Source of the DNA: Agromyces hippuratus
Lineage (GTDB): Bacteria; Actinomycetota; Actinomycetes; Actinomycetales; Microbacteriaceae
Reading direction: 5' to 3'
DNA: 64,000 bases
Assembly (NCBI RefSeq): GCF_013410355.1
Contig: NZ_JACCFI010000001.1
Coordinates: 3,224,001 to 3,288,000 of the forward strand
Positions 44,501 to 53,120 of this stretch are shown here, piece after piece. Each line of letters begins with the position of its first letter. Position 1 is the stretch's first letter. The position numbers were made by a program, and so were the translations under genes. The notes beneath the pieces were generated by a model that saw only the letters and a list, made by a program, of their open reading frames with translations, searched no databases and had not been told where the DNA came from.

Positions 44501-44532
44501 TCCGCCCCTACGGCGTGGCGGAGGTGCGCTGA
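41521..44532 (+). CDS. Tat-exported GH106-type glycoside hydrolase (alpha-L-rhamnosidase family)
   Basis: The 1003-residue product starts with a twin-arginine signal (SRRQLLGYSAAAAAGVLVANAA). The mature enzyme begins with the GH106 hallmark FRWWWPNGQVEVDEIVREVDQVADAGFGGLEIADV. It continues with FEDSLEIETEA and CESAAYLGKSYSATITEVLTTHGEMFAGGVNQ, regions that carry the acidic active-site residues in this family. The last 150 residues form a beta-sandwich (GRYTTRVKLGSDW, LELGRVVDTFRVRVNGKLVEDRDLT) like a GH2 sugar-binding domain. Family members remove terminal L-rhamnose from plant polysaccharides or glycosides. GAAAGGGCAGGC precedes ATG 41521. It is monocistronic. Confidence 0.85.
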   Translation: MATFNDLSLSRRQLLGYSAAAAAGVLVANAAPQSAGAAVGSVLPAGTGNAFGISEFADPGTSVAPKFRWWWPNGQVEVDEIVREVDQVADAGFGGLEIADVHHSVASGDLDVDGFPWGGDRWCEAVEAALAQAKRRDIRLDITLGPSWPAAVPTITPQHEAALTELVHGVVELAPGQAHRGAVPAPAIGAEHGVTETLLLSVQAFEIVTKPAKGNIVLKRASGVDLTDAVVDGAVDWTAPAGTASWVLLAFWRRGSGQLAEGGAHTNPTSYVVDHFSSAGAQAVIDFWESEIISARMSKLLSEAGGAFFEDSLEIETEATIWTRRLPEEFRARQGYELTPFLPVVIELKEKYLYDFDDIVTTRVRDDFNQVLSDLYSEHHLVPFRDWAHSHGLEYRVQAYGLEQDSIDQAGIVDIPETESLGAKNVDDYRVLASGRDIAGHTILSCESAAYLGKSYSATITEVLTTHGEMFAGGVNQSVLHGFPYASAPGAGWPGFAAFSPYYNNSVGYSEAWGPRMPVWAHLPDVAAYLARTQWVLRAGRPRYDLVFLRQKGWAQTGIGAPWATASGIPVGWTHGFLTGSSLEREGAVLAGGRLAPEGGAYKAVIVDIDRFRGNEATLTVATAERLLDFADAGLPIVLFGDWSKPAAIGFRSAEQNARVAEVVAALRNSPSVALAPANADIPIALASLGVAPDVDHETSNLKHIRRVDGGVDYYYLVNAKHNPAKDKLVPIDHDVVLTAEHADSVPYELDAWSGEVRPLVAYRRDGARVTVRVRLQPAQSTVIVLAPRDWAGRQAPSEQVVETDAVAVRAAKRGVELVTDAPGRFSVRFADGRTATATVKALPAPIELTSWTLSVEDWQPGASPTETAKPVVEVPLSGLVPWSAIPGLADTSGIGRYTTRVKLGSDWKTSGAGIRLELGRVVDTFRVRVNGKLVEDRDLTDSTVDISEFAHPGNNTIEVEVASTLINRLRVVNPTVYGVVKRADYGLLGPVVIRPYGVAEVR

Positions 44533-44563
44533 CCCGGGTTCGCCGGCGGCACCACGACAGGCG

Positions 44564-44600
44564 AGCGGATGCCGCGACCGGAGCGGTCGCGGCATCCGCT
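44564..44600. terminator. Bidirectional terminator
   Basis: A perfect 17-bp stem (44564-44580 with 44584-44600) with a GAG loop separates the GH106-type gene from the convergent ABC ATPase gene. The arms contain GGATGCCGC/GCGGCATCC. Confidence 0.85.
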
Positions 44601-44620
44601 CTGCGTCTCAGCCGATCCGG

Positions 44621-45289
<669 letters not shown>

Positions 45290-45318
45290 GCTGGTTCCTT
45301 TCGTGGGGATGGCGAGCG

Positions 45319-46821
45319 TCACGCGACGCTGCGGAGGGCCTCGGCGGGGCGGAGCTTCGCGGCCCGCCATCCGCCGAAGGCGCCGGCGACGAGGCCGCCG
45401 GCGATCGAGAGTCCGATGGCGATCGCGATGACGCCGACGGTCACGGGGGCCTGCAGCACGACCTCGGCGGATGACGCGGCCGACGGCATCGCTCCGCCGA
45501 ACCCGCCGCCCGGGCCGCCGGCCTGCATGACCATCTCTCGGCCGCCCGGGCCGCCGGCGACCACCTCGGAGCCGGAGCCGCCGCCGATCGTCGGGGCGAT
45601 GAGGTTCACTGCCCAGATGCCCGCGAGGCCGAGCATGAGCCCGGCGCCGCCGCCGATGAGGCCCTGCACGAGCGACTCGCCCGTGACCTGGCCGACGATG
45701 CGGCCGTTCGACCAGCCGATCGCCTTCAGCGTTCCGAACTCGCGGGTACGCCGGGTCACGCCCTGGATCGTGAAGAGGATGGCGATGAGGAAGGCGGCGA
45801 CGAGCACCGCGAGCGAGACCCAGAGCCCGAGGTTCGAGATGAGGCTCGACGCGCTCGCGAGCGAGCCGGAGACGGAGGCGGCGAGGTCGGACTGCGTCGA
45901 CACCGTGGCATCCGGCAGCGCCTCCTCGATCTCGGCCTGCAGGGCGTCGATGCCGTCGGCGGACTCCGCCTGCACCGAGATGCTCGAGATCATGCCCTCC
46001 TCGCCCGAGATCGACTGGGCGAGGTCGAGCGGGATGTAGACGTTCGCGGCGGTCGCGGCGTCGGCGGAGGTCGACGAGACGGTGCCGACGACCTCGAACT
46101 CCGTACCCCCGACGTCGATCGTGTCGCCCACGGCGAGCTCTGCGCTCGTGGCGTAGCTGGCGTCGAGCACGGCGACCGGCTCGCCGGTGTCGGATGCCTC
46201 GAGCCCGCGCCCGTCGGCCAGCTCGACCGCCGAGAGGGGCCCGACGGCGGCCGAAGCCGGGTCGAGGCCGAGCACCGTGAAGCTGTCGACGTCGAAGGCG
46301 CTGCCGCCGGCGCCGTCGAAGCCGCCCTGCGGCGGTGCCGCGGGCTGCTCGCCGTCGGCGGGCATCTGCTCGGTGCCCTCCGCCGTCTGCGCGAAATCGG
46401 GCAGCTCGCCGTCGAACGTCGTGTTCGTGAGCGAGAGGGTGGCGGATGCCGTGGCGACGCCGTCGAGCGCCTCGACCGACGCCAGAGCGGCCTCGTCGAA
46501 GGTGCTCGAGCCGAACCCGGCCGAGAGCCGCGACTGGCTGATCTCGGTCGAGCCGTCTGCCGTGGTGCCCGCGTCGGCATCGAACTCGAACCGCGGGCCG
46601 CCGGCCTCGCCCTCCGCGGGCGGGGTCGGCGTCTGCGACACCGTGAGGTCGGTGCCGACGCCGTAGACGGATTCGAGCACGGAGGCCTGGGCGTCGCGCA
46701 CGCCGGTGGAGACCGAGTTCACGATCATGACGAGCGCGATCGCGAGCGCCATGCCGATCGCGATGATCGCGGTCTGCCTGCGGCGCCCGGCGAGTTCGCG
46801 CCGGAGGTAGGTGAAGAACAT
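45319..46821 (-). CDS. MacB-like ABC exporter permease (second system)
   Basis: The 500-residue product has an N-terminal helix (QTAIIAIGMALAIALVMIVNSVS) and a large extracytoplasmic region of about 290 residues. That region contains a Gly/Pro/Gln-rich insertion (ADGEQPAAPPQGGFDGAGG). Three C-terminal helices follow, with the FtsX-type cytoplasmic motif TRRTREFGTLKAIGWSNGRIVGQ. A further Gly-rich loop (GGPGGREMVMQAGGPGGGFGG) sits between the last two helices, which is unusual for the family. GAAGGA precedes ATG 46821. It is divergent from a two-component system, its likely regulator. Confidence 0.87.
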   Translation of the reverse strand: MFFTYLRRELAGRRRQTAIIAIGMALAIALVMIVNSVSTGVRDAQASVLESVYGVGTDLTVSQTPTPPAEGEAGGPRFEFDADAGTTADGSTEISQSRLSAGFGSSTFDEAALASVEALDGVATASATLSLTNTTFDGELPDFAQTAEGTEQMPADGEQPAAPPQGGFDGAGGSAFDVDSFTVLGLDPASAAVGPLSAVELADGRGLEASDTGEPVAVLDASYATSAELAVGDTIDVGGTEFEVVGTVSSTSADAATAANVYIPLDLAQSISGEEGMISSISVQAESADGIDALQAEIEEALPDATVSTQSDLAASVSGSLASASSLISNLGLWVSLAVLVAAFLIAILFTIQGVTRRTREFGTLKAIGWSNGRIVGQVTGESLVQGLIGGGAGLMLGLAGIWAVNLIAPTIGGGSGSEVVAGGPGGREMVMQAGGPGGGFGGAMPSAASSAEVVLQAPVTVGVIAIAIGLSIAGGLVAGAFGGWRAAKLRPAEALRSVA

Positions 46822-46910
46822 GTCGATCCTTCGGGGTAGGGGAGGCGTTCGGAGCGAGCGCCGATCGAGACGGTAGGGGCGGGGTCTGTGGGAGGCCGAT
46901 GGCCGGCCTG

Positions 46911-46946
46911 TGCGTGGCCGATGCGTCCGTCGTCGTCGGCCACGCA
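46911..46946. promoter_or_regulatory. Inverted repeat between the permease and response regulator genes
   Basis: TGCGTGGCCGA (46911-46921) and TCGGCCACGCA (46936-46946) form a perfect 11-bp dyad with a 14-base centre, in the middle of the 180-base divergent gap. It could be a regulator site or form a hairpin in either leader. Confidence 0.5.
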
Positions 46947-47001
46947 GCATCCGCTCACGCAGGTCATAGGAAACGCATAGCTCGGCGCGGATACTGGAGT
47001 C

Positions 47002-47751
47002 ATGAGCACGAACGCCGCATCGACCCCGCACCGCGCCCCCGCCATCACCAAGCCCGACGGCTCGATGGTGCGCGTGCTCGTGGTCGACGACGAGCACTCG
47101 CTCACCGAGTTGCTCAAGATGGCGCTGAAGTACGAGGGATGGGACGTGCGCACCGCGGGCGACGGGCAGACCGCCGTGAAGGTCGCCCGGGAGTTCCGGC
47201 CCGACGCGATCGTGCTCGACATCATGCTGCCCGACATCGACGGCCTCGAGGTGCTGCAGCGCGTGCGGGCCGACGGCACCGAGACGCCCGTGCTCTTCCT
47301 CACCGCGAAGGACTCGCTCGACGACCGCATCGCGGGCCTCACCGCCGGCGGCGACGACTACGTCACGAAGCCGTTCAGCCTCGAAGAGGTCGTCGCACGC
47401 CTGCGCGGACTCATCCGGCGCTCGACCCTCACCCTCGCCCAGGCGAAGGACCCGGTGCTCGTCGTCGGCGACCTGACCCTCGACGAGGACTCGTACGAGG
47501 TCTTCCGCGACGGCACGCCGATCGAGCTGACCGCCACCGAGTTCGAGCTGCTGCGCTTCCTCATGCGCAACCCTCGCCGCGTGCTCTCGAAGGCGCAGAT
47601 CCTCGACCGCGTCTGGAGCTACGACTTCGGCGGCAAGGAGTCGGTCGTCGAGCTCTACATCTCGTACCTGCGCAAGAAGATCGATGCGGGCCGCGAGCCG
47701 ATGATCCACACGGTGCGGGGCGCCGGTTACATGCTGAAGGCCGCCGGATGA
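47002..47751 (+). CDS. OmpR-family response regulator (second system)
   Basis: The 249-residue product has about 20 extra residues, then a receiver domain with D29/D30, phospho-acceptor Asp73 (VLDIMLPDIDG), Thr101 and Lys123 (VTKPFSLEE). The winged helix ends in HTVRGAGYMLKAAG. It most resembles the TcrA/TcrX/PrrA-type actinobacterial regulators. ATG 47002 has TGGAG upstream. The kinase gene overlaps it by four bases, and the MacB-like operon lies divergently. Confidence 0.93.
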   Translation: MSTNAASTPHRAPAITKPDGSMVRVLVVDDEHSLTELLKMALKYEGWDVRTAGDGQTAVKVAREFRPDAIVLDIMLPDIDGLEVLQRVRADGTETPVLFLTAKDSLDDRIAGLTAGGDDYVTKPFSLEEVVARLRGLIRRSTLTLAQAKDPVLVVGDLTLDEDSYEVFRDGTPIELTATEFELLRFLMRNPRRVLSKAQILDRVWSYDFGGKESVVELYISYLRKKIDAGREPMIHTVRGAGYMLKAAG

Positions 47752-49313
47752 CGCGGCCGGGCGATCCCGGCTACGCGGCGTCGGCTCGGGCGACCGCCAC
47801 TGCGGCGACGCCGTCCCAGCACGACGCTCCCGAACTGCCCGCGGCGACCGAGGTGCCGCGCCGACGCGAGTGGACCCTGCAGCGACGCCTGCTCCTCGTG
47901 CTCGCCGGGCTCCTCGCCGCGGTCAGCCTGGTGGTCGGCGTCGTCAGCGTGAGCGTCTTCCACACGTCATCGATGGCCGCGGTCGACGCGGACCTGCGCT
48001 CGGCGATGGACCGGGCGGAGCTGAACCTCCAGGGGCCCATGCCGTTCCCCGGCAGCGGTGAGGCCGCCACCCCGCTGCTCGATGTGGCCGGCCAGTCCGC
48101 GGGCACGCTCGCCGCGGTCGTTCCCGATTCGGGTCAGGCCGATGCGGCCTACATCCCCGAGGACACCCAGGGCATCCTGAAGCTGCCACCCCGCGCGACG
48201 GAGACACTCGCCGCGGTTCCCGATGACGGGCAGCCGCACACGATCGACATGGGTCGCCCCCTCGGGGAGTTCCGTGCGCTGTCGGAACGCAAGGACATCG
48301 CCCCCGAGACCCGAGTCGTGATCGCCCTGCCGCTCGCCGAGGTGAACGCCTCCGCGCGGGAGCTCGGGGTGACGATCGCGGTCGTCGCGCTCGCTGGTCT
48401 CGTGCTGGCGCTCGGATTCGGCTCGCTCATCGTCCGGCGCGCCCTGGCACCCCTCTCGCGCATGACCGAGACGGCCCAGCACGTCTCCGAACTGCCCCTC
48501 GACCGCGGCGACGTCGCGCTCGCCGAACGCGTGCCCGTCGACGACGAACGCACCGAGGTCGGCCGCCTCGGCGGCGCCTTCAACCGCATGCTCGGCCACG
48601 TGGCATCCGCGCTCTCCGCACGCGAGGAGAGCGAGCAGAAGGTGCGCCGCTTCGTCGCCGACGCGTCGCACGAGCTGCGCACCCCGCTCGCCTCGATCCG
48701 CGGCTACGCCGAACTCACCCGGCTGCACGGCGGCGAACTGCCGCCCGACGTCGTGCACGCGATCGGGCGCATCGAGTCCGAGTCGGTGCGCATGACCGAG
48801 CTCGTCGAAGACCTGCTGCTGCTCGCACGGCTCGACGAGGGGCGCGAACTCGGGGCGCTGCCGGTCGACCTCGGTCGCGTCGTCGTCGAGGCGATCGGCG
48901 ACGCGCAGGCGGCCGGCCCCGGCCACGACTGGGAGGTGCGGCTTCCGGATGCCCCGGCCATCGTCGTCGGCGACGAGCCGCGCCTGCGCCAGGTCGTGAC
49001 GAACCTGCTGGCGAACGCCCGGGTGCACACGCCCGACGGCACCGCGGTCGTGGCCTCGCTCGAACGCGACGGCGATCAGGTGGTGCTGACGGTGGAGGAC
49101 GACGGCCCCGGCATTCCGCCCGCGCTCGCCGACTCGCTCTTCGAGCGCTTCGCCAGGGGCGACTCGTCGCGTTCGCGCATCGCGGGCAGCACGGGGCTCG
49201 GGCTCGCCATCGTGAAGGCCGTGGTCGAGGCGCACCACGGCGACGTGTCGGTGTCGAGCGAGCCCGGGCGAACGGCGTTCGTCGTCGCACTGCCGCTCGC
49301 CCCGTCGGCATAG
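47748..49313 (+). CDS. Sensor histidine kinase (second system)
   Basis: The 521-residue kinase has an Ala/Thr-rich cytoplasmic N-terminus (about 40 residues), membrane helices at about 48-72 and 206-230, and a 130-residue extracellular sensor between them. A HAMP domain, His308 (DASHELRTPLASIRGYAEL), and an HATPase_c domain (NLLANARVHTP, DDGPGIP, GSTGLGLAIVK) follow. It is of the TcrY/MprB-like type. It is co-translated with its regulator. Confidence 0.92.
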   Translation: MTRPGDPGYAASARATATAATPSQHDAPELPAATEVPRRREWTLQRRLLLVLAGLLAAVSLVVGVVSVSVFHTSSMAAVDADLRSAMDRAELNLQGPMPFPGSGEAATPLLDVAGQSAGTLAAVVPDSGQADAAYIPEDTQGILKLPPRATETLAAVPDDGQPHTIDMGRPLGEFRALSERKDIAPETRVVIALPLAEVNASARELGVTIAVVALAGLVLALGFGSLIVRRALAPLSRMTETAQHVSELPLDRGDVALAERVPVDDERTEVGRLGGAFNRMLGHVASALSAREESEQKVRRFVADASHELRTPLASIRGYAELTRLHGGELPPDVVHAIGRIESESVRMTELVEDLLLLARLDEGRELGALPVDLGRVVVEAIGDAQAAGPGHDWEVRLPDAPAIVVGDEPRLRQVVTNLLANARVHTPDGTAVVASLERDGDQVVLTVEDDGPGIPPALADSLFERFARGDSSRSRIAGSTGLGLAIVKAVVEAHHGDVSVSSEPGRTAFVVALPLAPSA

Positions 49314-49362
49314 GCTGGGAGCGACCCACCCGCACCGCACGAGCCGTGACCCCGAGACGCCC

Positions 49363-50574
49363 ATGAGCCTGCAGCAGACGATCACCCGCATCGCCGCCGA
49401 GCTCGGGCGCCCGGCCCTCGTCGAGGACCATCGGCGCTCCGTCGTCGCCTACAGTCCGCATCCCGACGGGATCGACGAGGTCCGTCGCCGCTCGATCCTC
49501 GAGCATCGCGCCGATCCGGCCGTCCACACCTGGATCAGCCGGCTCGGCGTCTACGCCGCGACGTCCGCGGTGCGGGTCCCGGGCAATCCCGAGTTCGGCA
49601 TGCTGCCGCGCGTCTGCGTGCCGATCGGTCGAGCGGGCATCGTGTTCGGACACCTCTGGTTCATCGAGCCCGACGAGCGGGCGAAACCGCTCGACCTCCG
49701 GCGGGCCGGAGCCTCGGCCGAACTGGTCGCCGACGAATGGGCGCGCGTCAGGATCTCGGAGGAGGGGGAGTCCGCGCGTGAGGACGAACTCGCCCGGGAG
49801 CTCGTGTTCGGCCGCGCCGACGTGCGGCGCCGTGCGGCGGAGGAGCTCGTCGAGTCCGGACGGTTCGAGAGCGGGCTGCTTCGCGTCTACGTGCTGACGG
49901 CCGCCGAACCGCCGAGGCCGCGAGACGGCCCGGCCGACGTGTCGCTCGAACGCGGGGCGCGCAAGGCGCGTCGCGCGCTCGGCGGCCGCGGTGTGCTGGC
50001 GTTCGCCAAGAGCGACCACGCGGCGGTCATCGTTCCGTCGTCGACCGGGCGGTTCGGCGACACCGACCGCATCGCGCGGGTGGTCGCCGAGTCGGCGGGC
50101 GAAGCGATCGCGGGCACCCTGCGGGTCGCCGTCGGCGGAGAGGCATCCGTCGCCGCGGCCAGGGACGGCTACCGGCAGGCGCGCCGGGCACTCGGCATCG
50201 CCGCCACGTACCGGCTCGACGAGCGCGTGCTGCACTGGGACCGTCTCGGGGTGTACCGGGGGTTGGACTCGGCATCGGCCGCGGGCCTGCGCTCCGGCGA
50301 CTTCGAGCCCGGTCTCGAGCGACTCGCGGCGGAACGCGACGGCGACGTGCTCATCGAGACGCTCGAGTCGTATCTCGCGGCGGCCGGCCATGTGCAGACG
50401 GCTGCGGCGCGGCTCGGCGTGCACCGCACGTCCCTCTACAACCGGCTGAATCGGGCGCAGCGGATCCTCGGCATCGACCTCGACGACGGCCTCGATCGCC
50501 TGGGGGTGCACATCTCCCTCCTGCTGCGTGCGGGAGAGATGACGGCCGGCGACGGCACCCGGCGCGCCGGGTGA
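49363..50574 (+). CDS. PucR/CdaR-type transcriptional regulator
   Basis: The 403-residue product has an N-terminal GAF/PucR-like sensory region, a GGDEF-like central fold (residues about 165-285, containing VAVGGEASVAAARDGYRQARRALG) and a C-terminal PucR helix-turn-helix (residues about 330-385: LIETLESYLAAAGHVQTAAARLGVHRTSLYNRLNRAQRILG). The HTH-30 motif 'H(K/R)TSLYNRL' is diagnostic. Such regulators answer to purines, amino acids or organic acids. ATG 49363 follows the kinase stop by 49 bases. The secreted peptidase-like gene downstream is a possible target. Confidence 0.87.
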   Translation: MSLQQTITRIAAELGRPALVEDHRRSVVAYSPHPDGIDEVRRRSILEHRADPAVHTWISRLGVYAATSAVRVPGNPEFGMLPRVCVPIGRAGIVFGHLWFIEPDERAKPLDLRRAGASAELVADEWARVRISEEGESAREDELARELVFGRADVRRRAAEELVESGRFESGLLRVYVLTAAEPPRPRDGPADVSLERGARKARRALGGRGVLAFAKSDHAAVIVPSSTGRFGDTDRIARVVAESAGEAIAGTLRVAVGGEASVAAARDGYRQARRALGIAATYRLDERVLHWDRLGVYRGLDSASAAGLRSGDFEPGLERLAAERDGDVLIETLESYLAAAGHVQTAAARLGVHRTSLYNRLNRAQRILGIDLDDGLDRLGVHISLLLRAGEMTAGDGTRRAG

Positions 50575-50636
50575 ACGTTCGCGGCCGACATCGACATCTG
50601 TCGATCGGCTCACCGCTCCGTCGCATCATCTGACGC

Positions 50637-50665
50637 GTGACCCGAGCGGCGGCTCTGCCTAGCCT
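50637..50665 (+). promoter_or_regulatory. Promoter of the secreted dipeptidyl-peptidase-like gene
   Basis: GTGACC (50637-50642) and TAGCCT (50660-50665) are separated by 17 bases, matching the -35/-10 style seen elsewhere in this window. It lies about 80 bases before the start codon, within a 169-base gap that otherwise holds a dyad around 50586-50611. Confidence 0.5.
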
Positions 50666-50743
50666 GTGAGCCAGCGGGGGCTCGCTCCGTCCGCACGGAG
50701 CGGCGAGCCGATGGGCCCCCGATCACGATCGAAGGAGCTCCAC

Positions 50744-52594
50744 ATGACCGCAGCTGCCCTCCACCCAGACCGGCGACGGCGCAGTCGCGCCATCGCGGTG
50801 GCACTGACGTCGGTGCTCGCCGGTGGCCTCGTCGTCGCGGCGACGCCCGCCTACGCGGCCTCGACGCCCGAGATCGAACCGACCTTCCAGGACGGCCTCT
50901 CGCAAGCCGTCTTCACGAAGGTGGCCTCCGAGTGGATCAACGAGGAGGCATGGGTCGAGAGCGAGGTCGACTCCGACCGCGACGGCCGGCCCGACCTCGT
51001 GCACATCGACGTGAGCCGCGTTCCGCAGACCGCCGACGGCCTGAAGGTTCCGGTGCTCATGGAGATGAGTCCGTACTACGCGGGCGGCACCGAGGTCACG
51101 AACTGGGGGGTCGACCACGAGATCGGCGTTCCGCCGACCGAGAAGGACGCCTGGCCCGCGTACACGCCGACGAACCGCACGAGCCCGCGCATCTCGGGCT
51201 CGCTCGAGAACACGTGGGTTCCGCGCGGATACGCCGTCGTGCATGCTGAAGGCCTCGGCAGTGGATGGTCGGAGGGCTGCCCGACCTCCGGCGGCCTGAA
51301 CGAGTCGCTGGCGGGCAAGGCCGTGGTCGACTGGCTCAACGGACGCGCCACCGCGTATACGGGCGTCGATCGCGCGACCGAGGTCACCGCCGATTGGACG
51401 ACGGGTCGGGTCGGCATGATCGGCACCTCGTACAACGGCACGTTGCCGATCGGCGTGGCGAGCACGGGAGTCGAGGGCCTCGAGGCGATCGTGCCGGTCT
51501 CGGCGATCTCGAGCTGGTACAACTACTACCGCTCGAACGGCGCCGTTCGGGCACCCGGCGGCTACCAGGGCGAAGACCTCGACGTGCTGGCCGACTACGT
51601 GTACACGCGATTCGACCAGGAGATCTGCCAGCCGGTCATCGACGACCTCCGTGCGAACCAGGACCGCGCGACCGGTGACTCCAGTCCGTTCTGGGACGAG
51701 CGCGACTACCTCGCCGACGCCGAGAAGATCTCGGCCGCCACGCTCGTCGCGCACGGGCTGAACGACTGGAACGTCATGACGAAGAACGCCTCCGACCTCT
51801 ACGAGGCGCTGAAGGCGAACGGTGTGCCGCACCAGATCTACCTGCACCAGGGCGGTCACGGCGGCAACCCGAACGACACCCTGCTGAACCGCTGGTTCAC
51901 GCGCTACCTCTACGACGTCGAGAACGGTGTCGAGCAACTGCCGAAGGCCTACATCGTCCGCGAGGACCGCACGCTCACCGAGTACCCGGAGTGGCCCGAC
52001 CCTGCCATGGAGCAGGTCAAGCTGAAGTTCAGCCCCGCCGCCGCTGCCGACGGGGTCGGCGGTCTCGCGGTCTCGCGCGACGGCTCCCGCGCGACCGAGA
52101 ACCTGATCGACGACGCGAGCATCCGCGCGACCGCCCTCGCTGCGGCGGAGACGTCGCCGAACCGACTCGCGTACCGCACCGGAGCGCTCGGTGAACCCCT
52201 GCGCCTCTCGGGCACGCCGTCGGTGTCGTTGAAGCTGTCGGTCGACCGCACCAAGGCCAACCTCACGGCGCTGCTCGTGGAGTACCCGGCGACCGGCGCC
52301 CCGAAGATCATCACCCGCGGCTGGGCCGACGTCGAGAACCGCAGCTCGTCGGCCGTGACCGAGCCGATCACGCCGGGCACCGCGTACGGCTACGAGTTCG
52401 ACTTCGAACCGAAGGACTACGTGTTCTCGGCCGGATCGCGGATCGGCGTCGTGATCATGTCGTCGGACTTCGAGTACACCGTGCGTCCGGCACCGGGAAC
52501 CGAGCTCACGCTCCAGCCGTCGGCATCGACGGTGCACCTGCCGCTCGTCGGCGGGATGGAGGCGCTGCAGGCGTCGCTCCGCGCGGCGGGCTAG
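50744..52594 (+). CDS. Secreted S15-family Xaa-Pro dipeptidyl-peptidase-like protein
   Basis: The 616-residue product has a Sec signal (RRRRSRAIAVALTSVLAGGLVVAATPAYA, cleavage near residue 39). The S15/PepX-like catalytic triad is visible: Ser229 in GMIGTSYNGT, Asp341 in HGLNDWNV and His372 in HQGGHGGNP. The C-terminal 170 residues form the jelly-roll domain of the family (RLSGTPSVSLKLSVDRTKANLTALLVEY, VFSAGSRIGVVIMSSDFEYT). It would remove X-Pro dipeptides from peptides outside the cell, or act as an acyl hydrolase as in CocE relatives. AAGGAGCTCCAC precedes ATG 50744. A terminator follows. Confidence 0.88.
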   Translation: MTAAALHPDRRRRSRAIAVALTSVLAGGLVVAATPAYAASTPEIEPTFQDGLSQAVFTKVASEWINEEAWVESEVDSDRDGRPDLVHIDVSRVPQTADGLKVPVLMEMSPYYAGGTEVTNWGVDHEIGVPPTEKDAWPAYTPTNRTSPRISGSLENTWVPRGYAVVHAEGLGSGWSEGCPTSGGLNESLAGKAVVDWLNGRATAYTGVDRATEVTADWTTGRVGMIGTSYNGTLPIGVASTGVEGLEAIVPVSAISSWYNYYRSNGAVRAPGGYQGEDLDVLADYVYTRFDQEICQPVIDDLRANQDRATGDSSPFWDERDYLADAEKISAATLVAHGLNDWNVMTKNASDLYEALKANGVPHQIYLHQGGHGGNPNDTLLNRWFTRYLYDVENGVEQLPKAYIVREDRTLTEYPEWPDPAMEQVKLKFSPAAAADGVGGLAVSRDGSRATENLIDDASIRATALAAAETSPNRLAYRTGALGEPLRLSGTPSVSLKLSVDRTKANLTALLVEYPATGAPKIITRGWADVENRSSSAVTEPITPGTAYGYEFDFEPKDYVFSAGSRIGVVIMSSDFEYTVRPAPGTELTLQPSASTVHLPLVGGMEALQASLRAAG

Positions 52595-52614
52595 CATTCG
52601 CGCCCCGCACGAAC

Positions 52615-52646
52615 GAAGGCCCGCACCCCGAGGGGTGCGGGCCTTC
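52615..52646. terminator. Bidirectional terminator
   Basis: A 15-bp perfect stem (52615-52629 with 52632-52646) with a very tight loop lies between convergent genes and is followed by CCCTT on the plus strand. Confidence 0.85.
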
Positions 52647-52666
52647 CCTTGCGTTCGGTGACCGAA

Positions 52667-53119
52667 TCAGGCCTCGGCGATGCGCCGGAGCAACTGGGCG
52701 AAGCCGCGCAGTTCGGCTTCGGGGTGGTCGAGCAGCACGGCGTGCAGGCGCTGCTGGTTGCGCGCGCGCACCTCGCGGATCCGCTCCTCGGCGACGGGGG
52801 TCGCGACGAGCACCCGCACTCGCCCGTCGCGCTCGTCGGCACGGGTCTCGACGAGACCGAGCTCTTCGAGCAGGCGCACCTGGCGGCTGACCACCGACTT
52901 GTCCATCTCGAACATCTCGGCGAGCACGTGCGCGTTCGCGGAGCCGAGTCGCACGATGGTCGAGAGCAGCTTGTACGCCGCGGGCTGCAGGTCGGGGTGC
53001 ACCTGCTGCGCCGCTTCCTTCCAGACGAGACGCGCCTTGCTGAACAGCACGCTCATCTGTACTTCGACGTCGGCGATGGCCTCGTCGAGGGGGGTGGGAG
53101 CCTCGGTCACGCTGGTCAT
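52667..53119 (-). CDS. MarR-family regulator
   Basis: The 150-residue product has the MarR winged helix: PAAYKLLSTIVRLGSANAHVLAEMFEMDKSVVSRQVRLLEELGLVETRADERDGRVRVLVATPVAEERI. ATG 53119 lies one base past the stop of the MFS exporter gene, so the two are co-transcribed. This makes it the probable autoregulator of the exporter, acting at the dyads at 54890-54952. Confidence 0.9.
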   Translation of the reverse strand: MTSVTEAPTPLDEAIADVEVQMSVLFSKARLVWKEAAQQVHPDLQPAAYKLLSTIVRLGSANAHVLAEMFEMDKSVVSRQVRLLEELGLVETRADERDGRVRVLVATPVAEERIREVRARNQQRLHAVLLDHPEAELRGFAQLLRRIAEA

Positions 53120-53120
53120 G

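Noticed and set aside
41464..44595. 1043-residue minus-strand frame opposite the GH106-type gene
   Set aside because: Antisense shadow of a well-supported enzyme; long stop-free antisense frames are normal at this GC content.
46821..47709. Minus-strand extension of the MacB-like permease to 47709
   Set aside because: The extra sequence is antisense to the response regulator; ATG 46821 has a ribosome site and yields the family N-terminus.
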